Source: DASWOJ01 sp036398775 (GTDB lineage: Bacteria; Pseudomonadota; Alphaproteobacteria; Acetobacterales; Acetobacteraceae). Taken from it: 64,000 bases of DNA. The position numbers were made by a program, and so were the translations under genes. Shown piece after piece: positions 19,263 through 26,779 of this stretch; position 1 is the stretch's first letter, and every line of letters begins with the position of its first letter. The notes under the pieces were generated by a model. That model saw only the letters and a program-made list of their open reading frames with translations. It was not told the DNA's origin and did no database searches. The stretch spans positions 1-64,000 of the forward strand of contig DASWOJ010000096.1 in the NCBI GenBank assembly GCA_036398775.1, in the 5' to 3' direction.

Positions 19263-20492
19263 TTATTTCCGAACGCGTAGTGAAAAGCGCGAGCGACGCT
19301 TTACGTCGTGCTCGCGCGCCATGAAGCCGACCTCGCGCGCCAGGGCGACCATGCCGCTGCGGAGCGCACCGCGCTCCTTGGCCGCGGGCGTTCCCAGGCT
19401 GGCCGCTCGTTCAACGGAGCGCCGGACCTCGGGGATCACGATGTCCGGCTTCATCTTCAACGCGTCGGTGACGCGCTTGAGATCCAGTCCGCCTTGCATG
19501 TTGGAGCGGTTCAGCACCACCACGGCACGGCGGGCCTGCGACGGGCCGTTCGGCAGCGCCAGCAGCCGAAGCGTGTCGCGGATGCTGGCCAGCGTCGGCA
19601 CCGTCACCACGACGCGCTGGTGCGCCATGTGCAGCAAGTCACGGTGCATCGGCTGCCCAGTGAACGGCAGGTCGGTCACGACGAAGTTGTATCGCCGCCG
19701 CAATGCGTCTGACAGCTTGGCCGCGGCGCCCGCGGTATAAAGCGGTTGGTCGGCCAGCCGCTCTTCCCCGGCCAGCACGTGCAGCCGGTCTGAAACCGGC
19801 TGTGCCACGCGCTCGACAAACAACTCGTCAATGCGCCCCGGCGCTTCCAGCGCCGTGCGCAGACCGGAGCCGGACTTCGCCCCCAGCAGCATGGCGCAGA
19901 TGCCGCGGTGCAGGTCGGTATCCAGGATCACCGTGTGCCGCCGAGCTTCGGCCCCCAAGTACCATCCTAGGTTTGCTGTAATGGTGCTCGCGCCGACGCC
20001 GCCACGGCTGCCCGTGACGGTGATCAGCCGGCCGCCCAGCACCGTATCCCGCGGCAGGGCCTGCCGGTTCAGCAACGGTCCAAACTGCCGGGCCACCAAA
20101 TCCCGGGTCAGCGGCTTGCTGAGATACTCCAGCGCACCCATGCCGCGCGTGACCTGGCGATAGAAGCTCACGTCATCTTGGTCGCCGACCACCAGCACGC
20201 GTACGTCCGGCTCAACCACCTGTGACAAGTCCGCCAGCGCCGCCAGCGGGTTCTCCTCCCCGCTCAAGTCCAGGATAAGGGTCAGCGGCGTCGGCATGGT
20301 TGCCAGCAACGCAGTCGCCCCGCGTATTCCCATGCGCCGGAACTCGAACTTCTCGAGAACGGCGTCCTCAAGCCCTTCGCGAAGCGCGAACTCGGTGTCC
20401 ACATCGGTGACGAAGGCCATCACCGGCAACCGGTTCGGACGCGCCGCGCCGCTCTCCGCCGCCTCGGAAGCGTGGTTGTCCAACGGGGTCAT
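19263..20492 (-). CDS. cpaE: Tad pilus localisation protein CpaE/TadZ
   Basis: ParA/MinD-like protein that positions the Tad machine, often at a pole. Of 409 residues, the first 140 resemble an atypical response-regulator receiver domain (FVTDVDTEFALREGLED; LILDLSGEENPLAAL). Residues about 160-400 form the ATPase domain, starting with the deviant Walker-type GSRGGVGASTITANLGWYLG, followed by VILDTDLHRG and VVTDLPFTG. In this copy the P-loop ends in AST after GGVG, where a Lys of GKT would normally follow; many CpaE/TadZ proteins have such a degenerate loop. Its ATG overlaps the cpaD-like stop (ATGA). Confidence 0.92.
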   Translation of the reverse strand: MTPLDNHASEAAESGAARPNRLPVMAFVTDVDTEFALREGLEDAVLEKFEFRRMGIRGATALLATMPTPLTLILDLSGEENPLAALADLSQVVEPDVRVLVVGDQDDVSFYRQVTRGMGALEYLSKPLTRDLVARQFGPLLNRQALPRDTVLGGRLITVTGSRGGVGASTITANLGWYLGAEARRHTVILDTDLHRGICAMLLGAKSGSGLRTALEAPGRIDELFVERVAQPVSDRLHVLAGEERLADQPLYTAGAAAKLSDALRRRYNFVVTDLPFTGQPMHRDLLHMAHQRVVVTVPTLASIRDTLRLLALPNGPSQARRAVVVLNRSNMQGGLDLKRVTDALKMKPDIVIPEVRRSVERAASLGTPAAKERGALRSGMVALAREVGFMAREHDVKRRSRFSLRVRK

Positions 20493-20806
20493 TGGTCTGA
20501 CTGCCCAGGTGCCGGAGTGGCGCTGCCGCTGCCGACCTTGGAGATGCCGACGTCCTGCAACGGATACACCTTTCCTGTCCGCAGCCGCTCGACCGCCTGC
20601 GCGGCAGATCTGCCGTCAGTGGTTCGAGAGGCGCGGCCATAGGCAAGGTCGCTCGGGACCGCGACCATCGCACGAAGGTTGGAGTCGTTCGCTCCGGTCG
20701 GGCGCCAGACGCCTTCTTTGGTCAGTGGATCAATCTGCGCGCAGCCCCCAAGCACCAGCAAAGGCAGCGCCGCACAGCCAATCCAGGACGTCACATGCCG
20801 GCTCAT
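20489..20806 (-). CDS. cpaD: Short CpaD-like pilus lipoprotein
   Basis: A 105-residue lipoprotein with a signal peptide and lipobox LVLGGC at about 17-22. The core contains the CpaD signature around NLRAMVAVPSDLAYGRASR (about 43-61). Typical CpaD proteins are around 200 residues or more, so this is a reduced version. CpaD is an outer-membrane-associated Tad component placed beside the secretin. Both ends overlap neighbouring genes by four bases (with cpaC upstream and cpaE downstream), consistent with a coupled operon. Assigned by the motif and gene order rather than by length. Confidence 0.75.
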   Translation of the reverse strand: MSRHVTSWIGCAALPLLVLGGCAQIDPLTKEGVWRPTGANDSNLRAMVAVPSDLAYGRASRTTDGRSAAQAVERLRTGKVYPLQDVGISKVGSGSATPAPGQSDQ

Positions 20807-22206
20807 GGCAGCACGAACCCGGCTTCGCCAGGGATTCGGACGCGTGGCGCCGGGGTTCCCACTGCGGATTGGCGCAGCAGCAGAATGCGCTCCAAGTCGT
20901 TCGGAACGCGCCAGCCGTCATCGGGCTGAGCTATCGTCGTAATGTTGCTGACCGGCCGCACGATGTAGGGCGTCACCACGATCACAAGCTCCGTCTGGTT
21001 CTGCTGAAAGCTGTCTGAGCGGAACAGCGCGCCCAGGATCGGCACGTCGCCGAGGAATGGCAGCCCAAGCCCCGTCAGCTTTTGGCTGTCCTGCAGCAGC
21101 CCAGCGATGGCAAAGCTCTGCCCGGAACCCAGCTCAACCGTCGTGTCAGCCCGTCGCACCGTAAGGCCTGGGATCGAGATCGAGTTGTTGCCGTTCCCGA
21201 GCTGCACCGCTCCCTGGTTGGTCAACTGGCTGACCTCCGGCCGGACGTGCAGTACGATCCGGTCCCCGCTCGTAACCGTCGGCACGAAGGCAAGGCTGAT
21301 GCCGTACTGCTTGAACTCCAGCGAAATCGTGTTGTTCGTGTTCGCAATCGGGATCGGAAACTCGCCGCCAACCAGAAAGCTGGCCGTTTCGCCGCTCAAC
21401 GCCGTAAGGTTCGGCTCTGCCAACGTCCGGATCAACTGGTCCTGATTGAGCGCGTCAATCGTGGCGTTGATGTCGGTGCCAAATCCGCCTGCCCCATTCG
21501 TCTTCGCATACCGGCTGGTGATCGCGCTCGCCGAGCTGGCGAGGTCAGCCAGTCCGTTCGCCGTTGCCAGCCCGACCACGCCATACCGTCCAAGGTTGCC
21601 CAGCGCCTGCCAATTGAGGCCAAGCTCGCGCGTCAACGTCCGCGACATCTCGATGATGCGTACCCGCAGGTTGACCTGAGTGGGCGTGTTGACTGCCAGC
21701 CGGTTGTCCAGCACCCCCTTTTCCGACAAGTAGGCGCGGGCCAGACGGGATGCGCGGTCAGCCTCCGCCGGCGTCGCAACCTCCCCGGAAACGCCGATGC
21801 CGTTCGGCCGGGTTTCGGTCGTTATGCCCGAGCCGGGCAGCACCCGGTTGATGCTGCTGCGGGCATCGCCTGCCGCGTAGCCGGACGGCTGCACCATCAC
21901 GTCCCACTGCGCGATCGGCGACCCGGACGCCGACAATGCCGCGACCGTCGTCCGACCCGGCGCGACACCAAACAAGAACAGGCTGGTCGGGCTGGCCGGC
22001 CGCACCTCCACCACCTTGGGATCGGCTGCGAACACGCTGGCCGCAGGGCCGCCGAGTGGCAGCACCCGGCCCATCCCAGCCTCGAGCACCACGGACCGAG
22101 ACGGGTCGGGAGCGGCCCGTCCGGCTGCCGGGACGAAAATCAGCAGCGCTGCCAAGGCCACGGTAGGCCGCCGCAGAAAGCGGCACGTCTTTTCCATGCG
22201 GGTCAT
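20803..22206 (-). CDS. cpaC: Tad pilus secretin CpaC/RcpA
   Basis: Outer-membrane secretin channel for Flp pili, 467 residues. A signal peptide (about 1-31, ending AAGRA) is followed by the pilus-formation N-terminal domain (VLEAGMGRVLPL, DPKVVEVRPASPTSLFLFG), a BON-like segment (GVSGEVATPAEADRASRLAR), and the secretin domain (VNLRVRIIEMSRTL, VPTVTSGDRIVLHVRPEVS, GLPFLGDVPILGALFRSDSF, ELVIVVTPYIVRPV). The ATG overlaps the cpaB stop by four bases (22203-22206). Confidence 0.95.
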   Translation of the reverse strand: MTRMEKTCRFLRRPTVALAALLIFVPAAGRAAPDPSRSVVLEAGMGRVLPLGGPAASVFAADPKVVEVRPASPTSLFLFGVAPGRTTVAALSASGSPIAQWDVMVQPSGYAAGDARSSINRVLPGSGITTETRPNGIGVSGEVATPAEADRASRLARAYLSEKGVLDNRLAVNTPTQVNLRVRIIEMSRTLTRELGLNWQALGNLGRYGVVGLATANGLADLASSASAITSRYAKTNGAGGFGTDINATIDALNQDQLIRTLAEPNLTALSGETASFLVGGEFPIPIANTNNTISLEFKQYGISLAFVPTVTSGDRIVLHVRPEVSQLTNQGAVQLGNGNNSISIPGLTVRRADTTVELGSGQSFAIAGLLQDSQKLTGLGLPFLGDVPILGALFRSDSFQQNQTELVIVVTPYIVRPVSNITTIAQPDDGWRVPNDLERILLLRQSAVGTPAPRVRIPGEAGFVLP

Positions 22207-23183
22207 TCGAACTTGAATTCCTTTCCATCGGCGCTGCCCTGGAACACCTTGACCGAGTTGCTGCGCGACGGCGCCGTCGCCGTCGGCCCGCCACGCCCGC
22301 CAAGTGCCGGGGATACGTCAGAGCCCCAGGTGGTCGGCGGCTGAGGCTTGGGAACAGTCGCACTTGGCGCCTGCACTGTTTGCTGCGGGGCCGAAACCTG
22401 CATTACCGGGGCGCGCACAGTTGAGGCGCTGGCCGCAGTTACGTCCTTATCGCTCTCCGGCGTTGCGGGACGGGGCGGGACCGCCGCCCGCACCGTGAGC
22501 GACACCCGGCCTAGACGAACCGCCACCGCCACGCGCTCCGCCGCTTCCGGCAGGACTTCCAGCGTGACGGTTCGGTTGCCCTGACCCGCATTGGCCGCGT
22601 CCGGGCTGACGCCGTGCGCCAGTTGCTGATCCACCGCGATCACGCGCACATCCTTCAAGACGGTCTCGCCAAACGTGCGCCGGCCGACCGGCGTGCCCTG
22701 CTCCCCAGTCTCCTGCGTCAGGATCAGGTCAACGCGGTCCCCCGGCCAAATCAGTCCAGATGTCCCCGACACGGCATCCACCGCGACGGACACCGCCCGG
22801 TGCTCCGGCGCCAACACCGCGGCCAAAAAGCCGCCGTCGGCCGGACGCAGCACTTGTGTCGTCAGCAGCGGCTCCTGTGCCAGCACGGTGCGCCGGACCA
22901 TGCCGCCGATCAGCTCAGACCGTCCCTGCACGCTGTCTGGCCGCGTTCCATCAGGCGGGCTGGCAGCCGGAAGGTCCAGTGCCGTGATGTCTTCCGGCTT
23001 GATGAGGGTGCCTGCCTGGATCGCCCGCGCCCAAGCCAGTATGACCACGCGTGCCGGCGGCGGCGGCGGTGCAGGCGCATCGGCGGCCACGACAACCGGC
23101 GCCGGGCGTAGGCTCAGCCAAGCCACCACCCCGAATACCGCAGTGAAGGACAGCATCACGCCGACCAAGACAACTTTCAACAT
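22203..23183 (-). CDS. cpaB: Flp pilus assembly protein CpaB/RcpC
   Basis: Periplasmic protein anchored by one N-terminal helix (MLKVVLVGVMLSFTAVFGVV), 326 residues. A Pro-rich linker precedes the SAF domain (ARAIQAGTLIKPEDITALDL, about 53-72), then the RcpC/CpaB domain (VSVAVDAVSGTSGLIWPGDR; DLILTQETGEQ). The C-terminal 70 residues are Pro/Thr/Val-rich and probably disordered. It may bind peptidoglycan and support the secretin. The ATG at 23183 is chosen because it places the membrane helix at the very start; the longer frame adds an arginine-rich stretch. Confidence 0.92.
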   Translation of the reverse strand: MLKVVLVGVMLSFTAVFGVVAWLSLRPAPVVVAADAPAPPPPPARVVILAWARAIQAGTLIKPEDITALDLPAASPPDGTRPDSVQGRSELIGGMVRRTVLAQEPLLTTQVLRPADGGFLAAVLAPEHRAVSVAVDAVSGTSGLIWPGDRVDLILTQETGEQGTPVGRRTFGETVLKDVRVIAVDQQLAHGVSPDAANAGQGNRTVTLEVLPEAAERVAVAVRLGRVSLTVRAAVPPRPATPESDKDVTAASASTVRAPVMQVSAPQQTVQAPSATVPKPQPPTTWGSDVSPALGGRGGPTATAPSRSNSVKVFQGSADGKEFKFE

Positions 23184-23188
23184 GGAGG

Positions 23189-23692
23189 CTACCCCGCGAA
23201 CAAGGTGAACATGCAGCCTGCGGAGATGGCGCAAGCGTAGGGCAGCGGACCGCCCCGGCGGATGCGCCACGCCTCAACCCGGCACAAGCGGCGGAGCGGC
23301 CGGCGTAACAGCACGGGCCTCGGATGGGACGTCGGCGCCGCAACCCGAAGAATAAGATACGCCATCGCAAGGACGCCGCCGCTGAGCGTCACCGCAGCAA
23401 GCAGCGCGGCGACAGTTCCGGCCGGCACCACCAGCACGCAGGCGGACAGCAGCTTCACGTCGCCGCCGCCCAGAGCCTCCCAGCGCCAAAGCAGATACAG
23501 AATGGCGAACACGGCCAAGGCGAGCAGAACAGACGGCAACACGTCACCCGACGCAACCCGCGCCGCAATTCCGGCCAAGGCAACAAGCGCGGATAACAGG
23601 TTCGGCACCCGGCGGCACCGCATATCCGTCACGGCCGCCCCGCACAGCGCAGGGATCGCGCAAAGACCGAGGGCTTGGCCGAGATCAGGCAC
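23189..23692 (-). CDS. cpaA: Prepilin peptidase CpaA/TadV
   Basis: Inner-membrane aspartic protease that cleaves Flp prepilins and TadE/F pseudopilins. It has about 167 residues with five or six hydrophobic helices. The two catalytic aspartates are visible: the first in AAVTDMRCRRVPN near residue 22, and the second in the GxGD motif GGGDVKLL. The start is uncertain: the GTG at 23692 puts the first helix at the N-terminus as in other CpaA proteins, while a TTG at 23734 would add 14 residues. It ends 5 bp before the cpaB start. Confidence 0.88.
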   Translation of the reverse strand: MPDLGQALGLCAIPALCGAAVTDMRCRRVPNLLSALVALAGIAARVASGDVLPSVLLALAVFAILYLLWRWEALGGGDVKLLSACVLVVPAGTVAALLAAVTLSGGVLAMAYLILRVAAPTSHPRPVLLRRPLRRLCRVEAWRIRRGGPLPYACAISAGCMFTLFAG

Positions 23693-23738
23693 AGTCGCAT
23701 CACCATGGTGAGAATTCAGCAACAGCCGCAACAAGGTC

Positions 23739-23778
23739 AGGCTGCGAACTGGGTGCGTAGGCCTCCCGTCCGCAGCCT
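23739..23778 (-). promoter_or_regulatory. Stem-loop between pilin gene and cpaA
   Basis: Perfect 8-bp arms AGGCTGCG (23739-23746) and CGCAGCCT (23771-23778) enclose a 24-base loop which itself contains GGG/CCC pairing. It lies between the Flp pilin stop (23794) and cpaA. No T-run follows, so a partial terminator or an mRNA-stabilising structure letting pilin mRNA outnumber the assembly genes is more likely than a full stop. Confidence 0.45.
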
Positions 23779-23793
23779 GAAAACGTTCAGCCT

Positions 23794-23994
23794 CTACTTG
23801 CCTGCAGCGGAAATCGAAGCAGAGATCGTGCTGAACTTTCCGTTTATCGTGGTGCCAAGCTGCGAAGCGCCAACGATGATGACAATGCCGATCAGCGCAG
23901 CGATCAGGGCGTACTCGATCGCCGTAACCCCACGCTCGTCAGTCTTGATCTGCGCAGCCTTGAGGTGCGACATGACGTAATGCAAAGCGTCCAT
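23794..23994 (-). CDS. flp: Flp family type IVb pilin
   Basis: Major-pilin candidate of the Tad system, 66 residues. After a short leader the Flp signature appears: ERGVTAIEYALIAALIGIVI (about 20-39), with the processing site after a Gly (RG^VTAIEY) and the conserved Glu at position +5 of the mature chain. The mature pilin of about 45 residues ends QLGTTINGKFSTISASI, usual for Flp. GGAGA lies about 8 bases before the ATG. It is the pilin gene nearest the assembly genes. Confidence 0.95.
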   Translation of the reverse strand: MDALHYVMSHLKAAQIKTDERGVTAIEYALIAALIGIVIIVGASQLGTTINGKFSTISASISAAGK

Positions 23995-24003
23995 GTTTAT
24001 TCT

Positions 24004-24519
24004 CCAACAACGTGGTTAAGTTCAATATAGCCGGCAAGTTTCGTCCAAGTGCCCCGCGTCCTCCGTACCCCAAACATCTTGGAGCCGCGAAAAGTCGAGA
24101 GGTCCAGGCCCACTCCAATTCACAAATTCTTCAGAGGTTGTCAATAAATACATTTGTAAACATTCAACGAATTTCGTTAGGAGGCCATAAGTCCGGATCA
24201 TGTCCCTCGCACCTGGAACGCAGCCTGCTAACAGGGTGAGTACGATGCTCATGCGAGGCCGATTGCAGGCCGCGAACAAGCCGCCAGTGATCCAGCTTCA
24301 GATTACCGTGGCCGAATGCGGGCCGCCCAGTTAGGTGCAGACGCAAGGCAACTGATGGAACCAACGGCAACATGTGCCCGGATGGGCCCGGCAGCGCCAG
24401 GCGCGAGGACGCACCCGCCATGGCTCCGCTCACCGCCGGCTACGCCAAGCTATCGAGCGTGCGGTTCCGGATGGGTCCAGCTGACGAAGCCAGAAATTTC
24501 CGCCCCGCCAACCTTGTCG
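24004..24519. other. Gap between the two pilin genes, with AT-rich promoter zone
   Basis: About 515 bases without a convincing gene. The part nearest the downstream pilin (about 24120-24180) is AT-rich (GTCAATAAATACATTTG) and probably contains a leftward promoter for the main tad transcript. The rest (24300-24500) is ordinary GC-rich intergenic DNA with only chance open frames. Confidence 0.4.
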
Positions 24520-24723
24520 CTACTTGCCAGGAAGGCTGGCCACCGCAGTCTTAACCAGAGTAAACTTGGCATTCAAGCTCGTGCCAAAGGTCGTGACGCC
24601 GCCTATGATGGCGATGCCGACCAGAACGCCAATCAGAGCATACTCGATGGCCGTCATGCCCCGCTCGTCACGCGCGACCGGTGACGTTCTCAAGCGGGAC
24701 AGGAGATTATGTAGTGCATCCAT
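24520..24723 (-). CDS. flp: Second Flp family type IVb pilin
   Basis: A 67-residue Flp-type pilin. It starts MDALHNLLSRL, parallel to MDALHYVMSHL in the other copy, and has the processing region ERGMTAIEYALIGVLVGIAI with the conserved +5 Glu. The mature C-terminal part (TFGTSLNAKFTLVKTAVASL) differs clearly from the other pilin, so they are paralogues that have diverged rather than a recent duplicate. The ATG at 24723 is chosen over that at 24729 because AGGAA is then correctly spaced and the N-terminus matches the sister protein. It stands about 515 bp apart from it and may be separately transcribed. Confidence 0.93.
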   Translation of the reverse strand: MDALHNLLSRLRTSPVARDERGMTAIEYALIGVLVGIAIIGGVTTFGTSLNAKFTLVKTAVASLPGK

Positions 24724-25459
24724 GACCATTTCCTTGCGATGCGGCTAACATCTATGCATGCGCATAGCCCATTCTGTTCCTGCACCGACCCTGGCATCCG
24801 GCAGCCTGCAGCAGTCTTTGAGGCTGTCGTGAATGCGCCCTTACCCACCGTGCCGTAAAGCCTTTCAAACCAAAGTGAACACTTTCTTACACAATCGCAG
24901 GATGTGCTGCCGTAACCTTAATCTAATGCCAATGTCATATGATGCAGCACTTTCTGGCCGGTCGAACCGGCTGGCCCGCCAACCTGCAAGAGACGCCCGA
25001 ATTCATGTGCCCGGGTCAGCGTCCGCTCGCCACCTTGAGGCATAACGAAGATTCGCCTTAGCAGTGTCCCCATAAGGAAAGCCGCATCTGAGGAGGCTGA
25101 CTTGATGGTTCCAGCCGGGCTTAGAAACACTGATGCAGCCTCGACGGCGACGAAGCCGGATAGGGCCGGACTTAGCGCGCCACAGTAGCGTCTTTGCCCG
25201 TCATGCTTGCTCAAAACTGGATCGAGCGAAGAACTCATGCGTAAAACTGGGCTTTCAAATCGTCATATGACCCCAAGCAATCTCCGTCCGGTGTGTCGCG
25301 GCCGCCAATCCCGCCGCCGCTCAAACGCGCCGCAGGGGAGCCTTCCCAGTGCCGATCCAGCAGCGGCGGCGCTCCGCTCCAGGTCTGGCGTCAAGCCTGG
25401 AATGACGTCCGAAACGAAGCCCATAACACGTCGCCTGAAAATTGCTGACATGCTGTTGC
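24724..25459. other. Intergenic region upstream of the tad locus
   Basis: About 735 bases with lower G+C between 24730 and 25270. It should contain the promoter of the distal flp gene. A minus-strand open frame of 106 codons (24918-25238) has poor codon composition for this genome and no recognisable family. I see no RNA gene or repeat here. Confidence 0.4.
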
Positions 25460-26227
25460 TTATCCGACACCACCTGGACGATGCACCACCGGCAGCCGTC
25501 CACGCCCCCGGCCAAGCCGCACCTCGGCAGCAACGGACCGCAGTATCGGCGCCCCCGCGGCAGCAATCTGCGCCGCCGCAGCCTGTCCCCCGCCAGGCAC
25601 ATAGACGCGCATCCCGAACCGCACCCCAACCGCCTGGACCAGGCGCCCGCCTAGCTGCACCGGCCCGGCGTCCAAACCCGACCAAGCCGCCATTACCCGG
25701 GCCGCATACGGCCCCGCCAACTCCGGCGTCATCGAATGATAGCGTCCCGCAGCAGCCTCCCATGACCCAGCGCCCACCCGCAGAGACGCCAAGAACCCGG
25801 CGGCATACCGGGCATTCCGCACCGGATCAAATCCGGCCTCCAAGCTGTCAAAGGCCCAGGGATGGTGCAGCAGGCTCACTTGGAAGCACCCCACGTCCAC
25901 CGAACCCTGCCCAACGGCCTGGGCCGCCCGGACCTCCGCGATGGCTGCGTCCCGACTCGGGGCAAGCATCCCGCGGCCGGAAACATTCACTGCGAACGGC
26001 CAAGGCGCCAGCCGGCCAGTTGCAGGATCAAGCCGCCCGCTCTCGACCTTGCCGATCGCCAGCAGCAGCCCAGCCGGCAGCCCCGCTTCAGACTCTGCCA
26101 ACGCGGCCGCCCCGGCGCAGGAGCCCCAGGGATCAGCAGCAGGCTGCGGCCACGCCTGCCCCGGATGGCAACCCAGCATCAACGCCGCAACGGATGCCCA
26201 GAGCCTGCGGCAGCGGTCACTGCGCAA
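25460..26227 (-). CDS. Lytic transglycosylase (SLT domain)
   Basis: Periplasmic peptidoglycan-cleaving enzyme candidate, about 255 residues. From the TTG at 26227 (AGAAGG upstream) the product begins with a basic, hydrophobic signal peptide (RCRRLWASVAALMLGC). The SLT/lysozyme-like domain follows: the catalytic Glu in LLLAIGKVESGR, then GSVDVGCFQVSLLHHPWAF and NARYAAGFLASLR, with YHSMTPELAGPYAARVM near its end. The C-terminus is Gly/Arg-rich. Its place next to the Tad locus on the same strand suggests it may open the cell wall for pilus passage; that link is inference. Confidence 0.82.
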   Translation of the reverse strand: MRSDRCRRLWASVAALMLGCHPGQAWPQPAADPWGSCAGAAALAESEAGLPAGLLLAIGKVESGRLDPATGRLAPWPFAVNVSGRGMLAPSRDAAIAEVRAAQAVGQGSVDVGCFQVSLLHHPWAFDSLEAGFDPVRNARYAAGFLASLRVGAGSWEAAAGRYHSMTPELAGPYAARVMAAWSGLDAGPVQLGGRLVQAVGVRFGMRVYVPGGGQAAAAQIAAAGAPILRSVAAEVRLGRGRGRLPVVHRPGGVG

Positions 26228-26320
26228 CGCGTGCCTTCTGTCCCCCTGGTCTCTGCATCCTGCAGCCAAGCTGCCGCAATTGCAGGTATGCATTTCGGAC
26301 GCAGGTGCAGGGCCGCCCAT

Positions 26321-26779
26321 CCCGCACCGACCGCGCCAGCCCGGCCGCGCACCACTGCCGCGTCATGCATTCAAACGCCATCCCCGACCATCCCTGCCCG
26401 GTCTTGCCCAGGCAGGATTGCCCAGTCCCCGGCGCGGCTGCCGCCATCCGGTCCAAGCGTGGATATGCAGCACTCGATGTTCCGTTGCCAGGCCAGATCG
26501 TTCGAGCCAGATGTGAAAGGAGCTGATGTTGCCGATATGCACCGCGGCATCAGAAAGACTGCGGACATTCATCCTTAGGACTCCGGACGATCTCCGGCTC
26601 GGGCTAGGACACAAGCGATGCAGTCGTTCTCCGCAGTCCCTAGCCCAAGGTCACCAGCCCCGATACAGGCCGGACTGCACTGCCTTGTCACTTCTAGACC
26701 CCTTTATATTGCAAGGTAGGAATACCTAGCGTATGCTTAACGCTTATGCTGGGCTGGCCGGTGAAAGGTTTCTGACCCG
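26321..26779. other. Divergent intergenic region before the GTPase gene
   Basis: About 460 bases between the leftward transglycosylase and the rightward GTPase gene. The stretch 26228-26520 is GC-rich with only chance frames. The last 80 bases (26700-26740) become AT-rich and look like the GTPase promoter. A 67-codon frame at 26526-26729 has AAAGGAG before its ATG but a non-coding composition. Confidence 0.4.
26714..26727. promoter_or_regulatory. Small inverted repeat in GTPase promoter region
   Basis: AGGTA-GGAA-TACCT is a 5-bp inverted repeat with a 4-base centre located about 55-65 bp before the GTPase start, in an AT-rich segment. It could be an operator. On the minus strand it reads CTAGGTATTCC, partly resembling the shared element found upstream of the genes at 29-38 kb. 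Confidence 0.35.

Noticed and set aside
24918..25238. 106-codon minus-strand frame upstream of the flp genes
   Set aside because: Codon third positions are not GC-biased like true genes here, it has no Shine-Dalgarno and resembles no family.
26526..26729. 67-codon frame with AAAGGAG before its ATG
   Set aside because: The spacing is short, composition is non-coding, and it lies in the GTPase promoter region; not supported as a gene.
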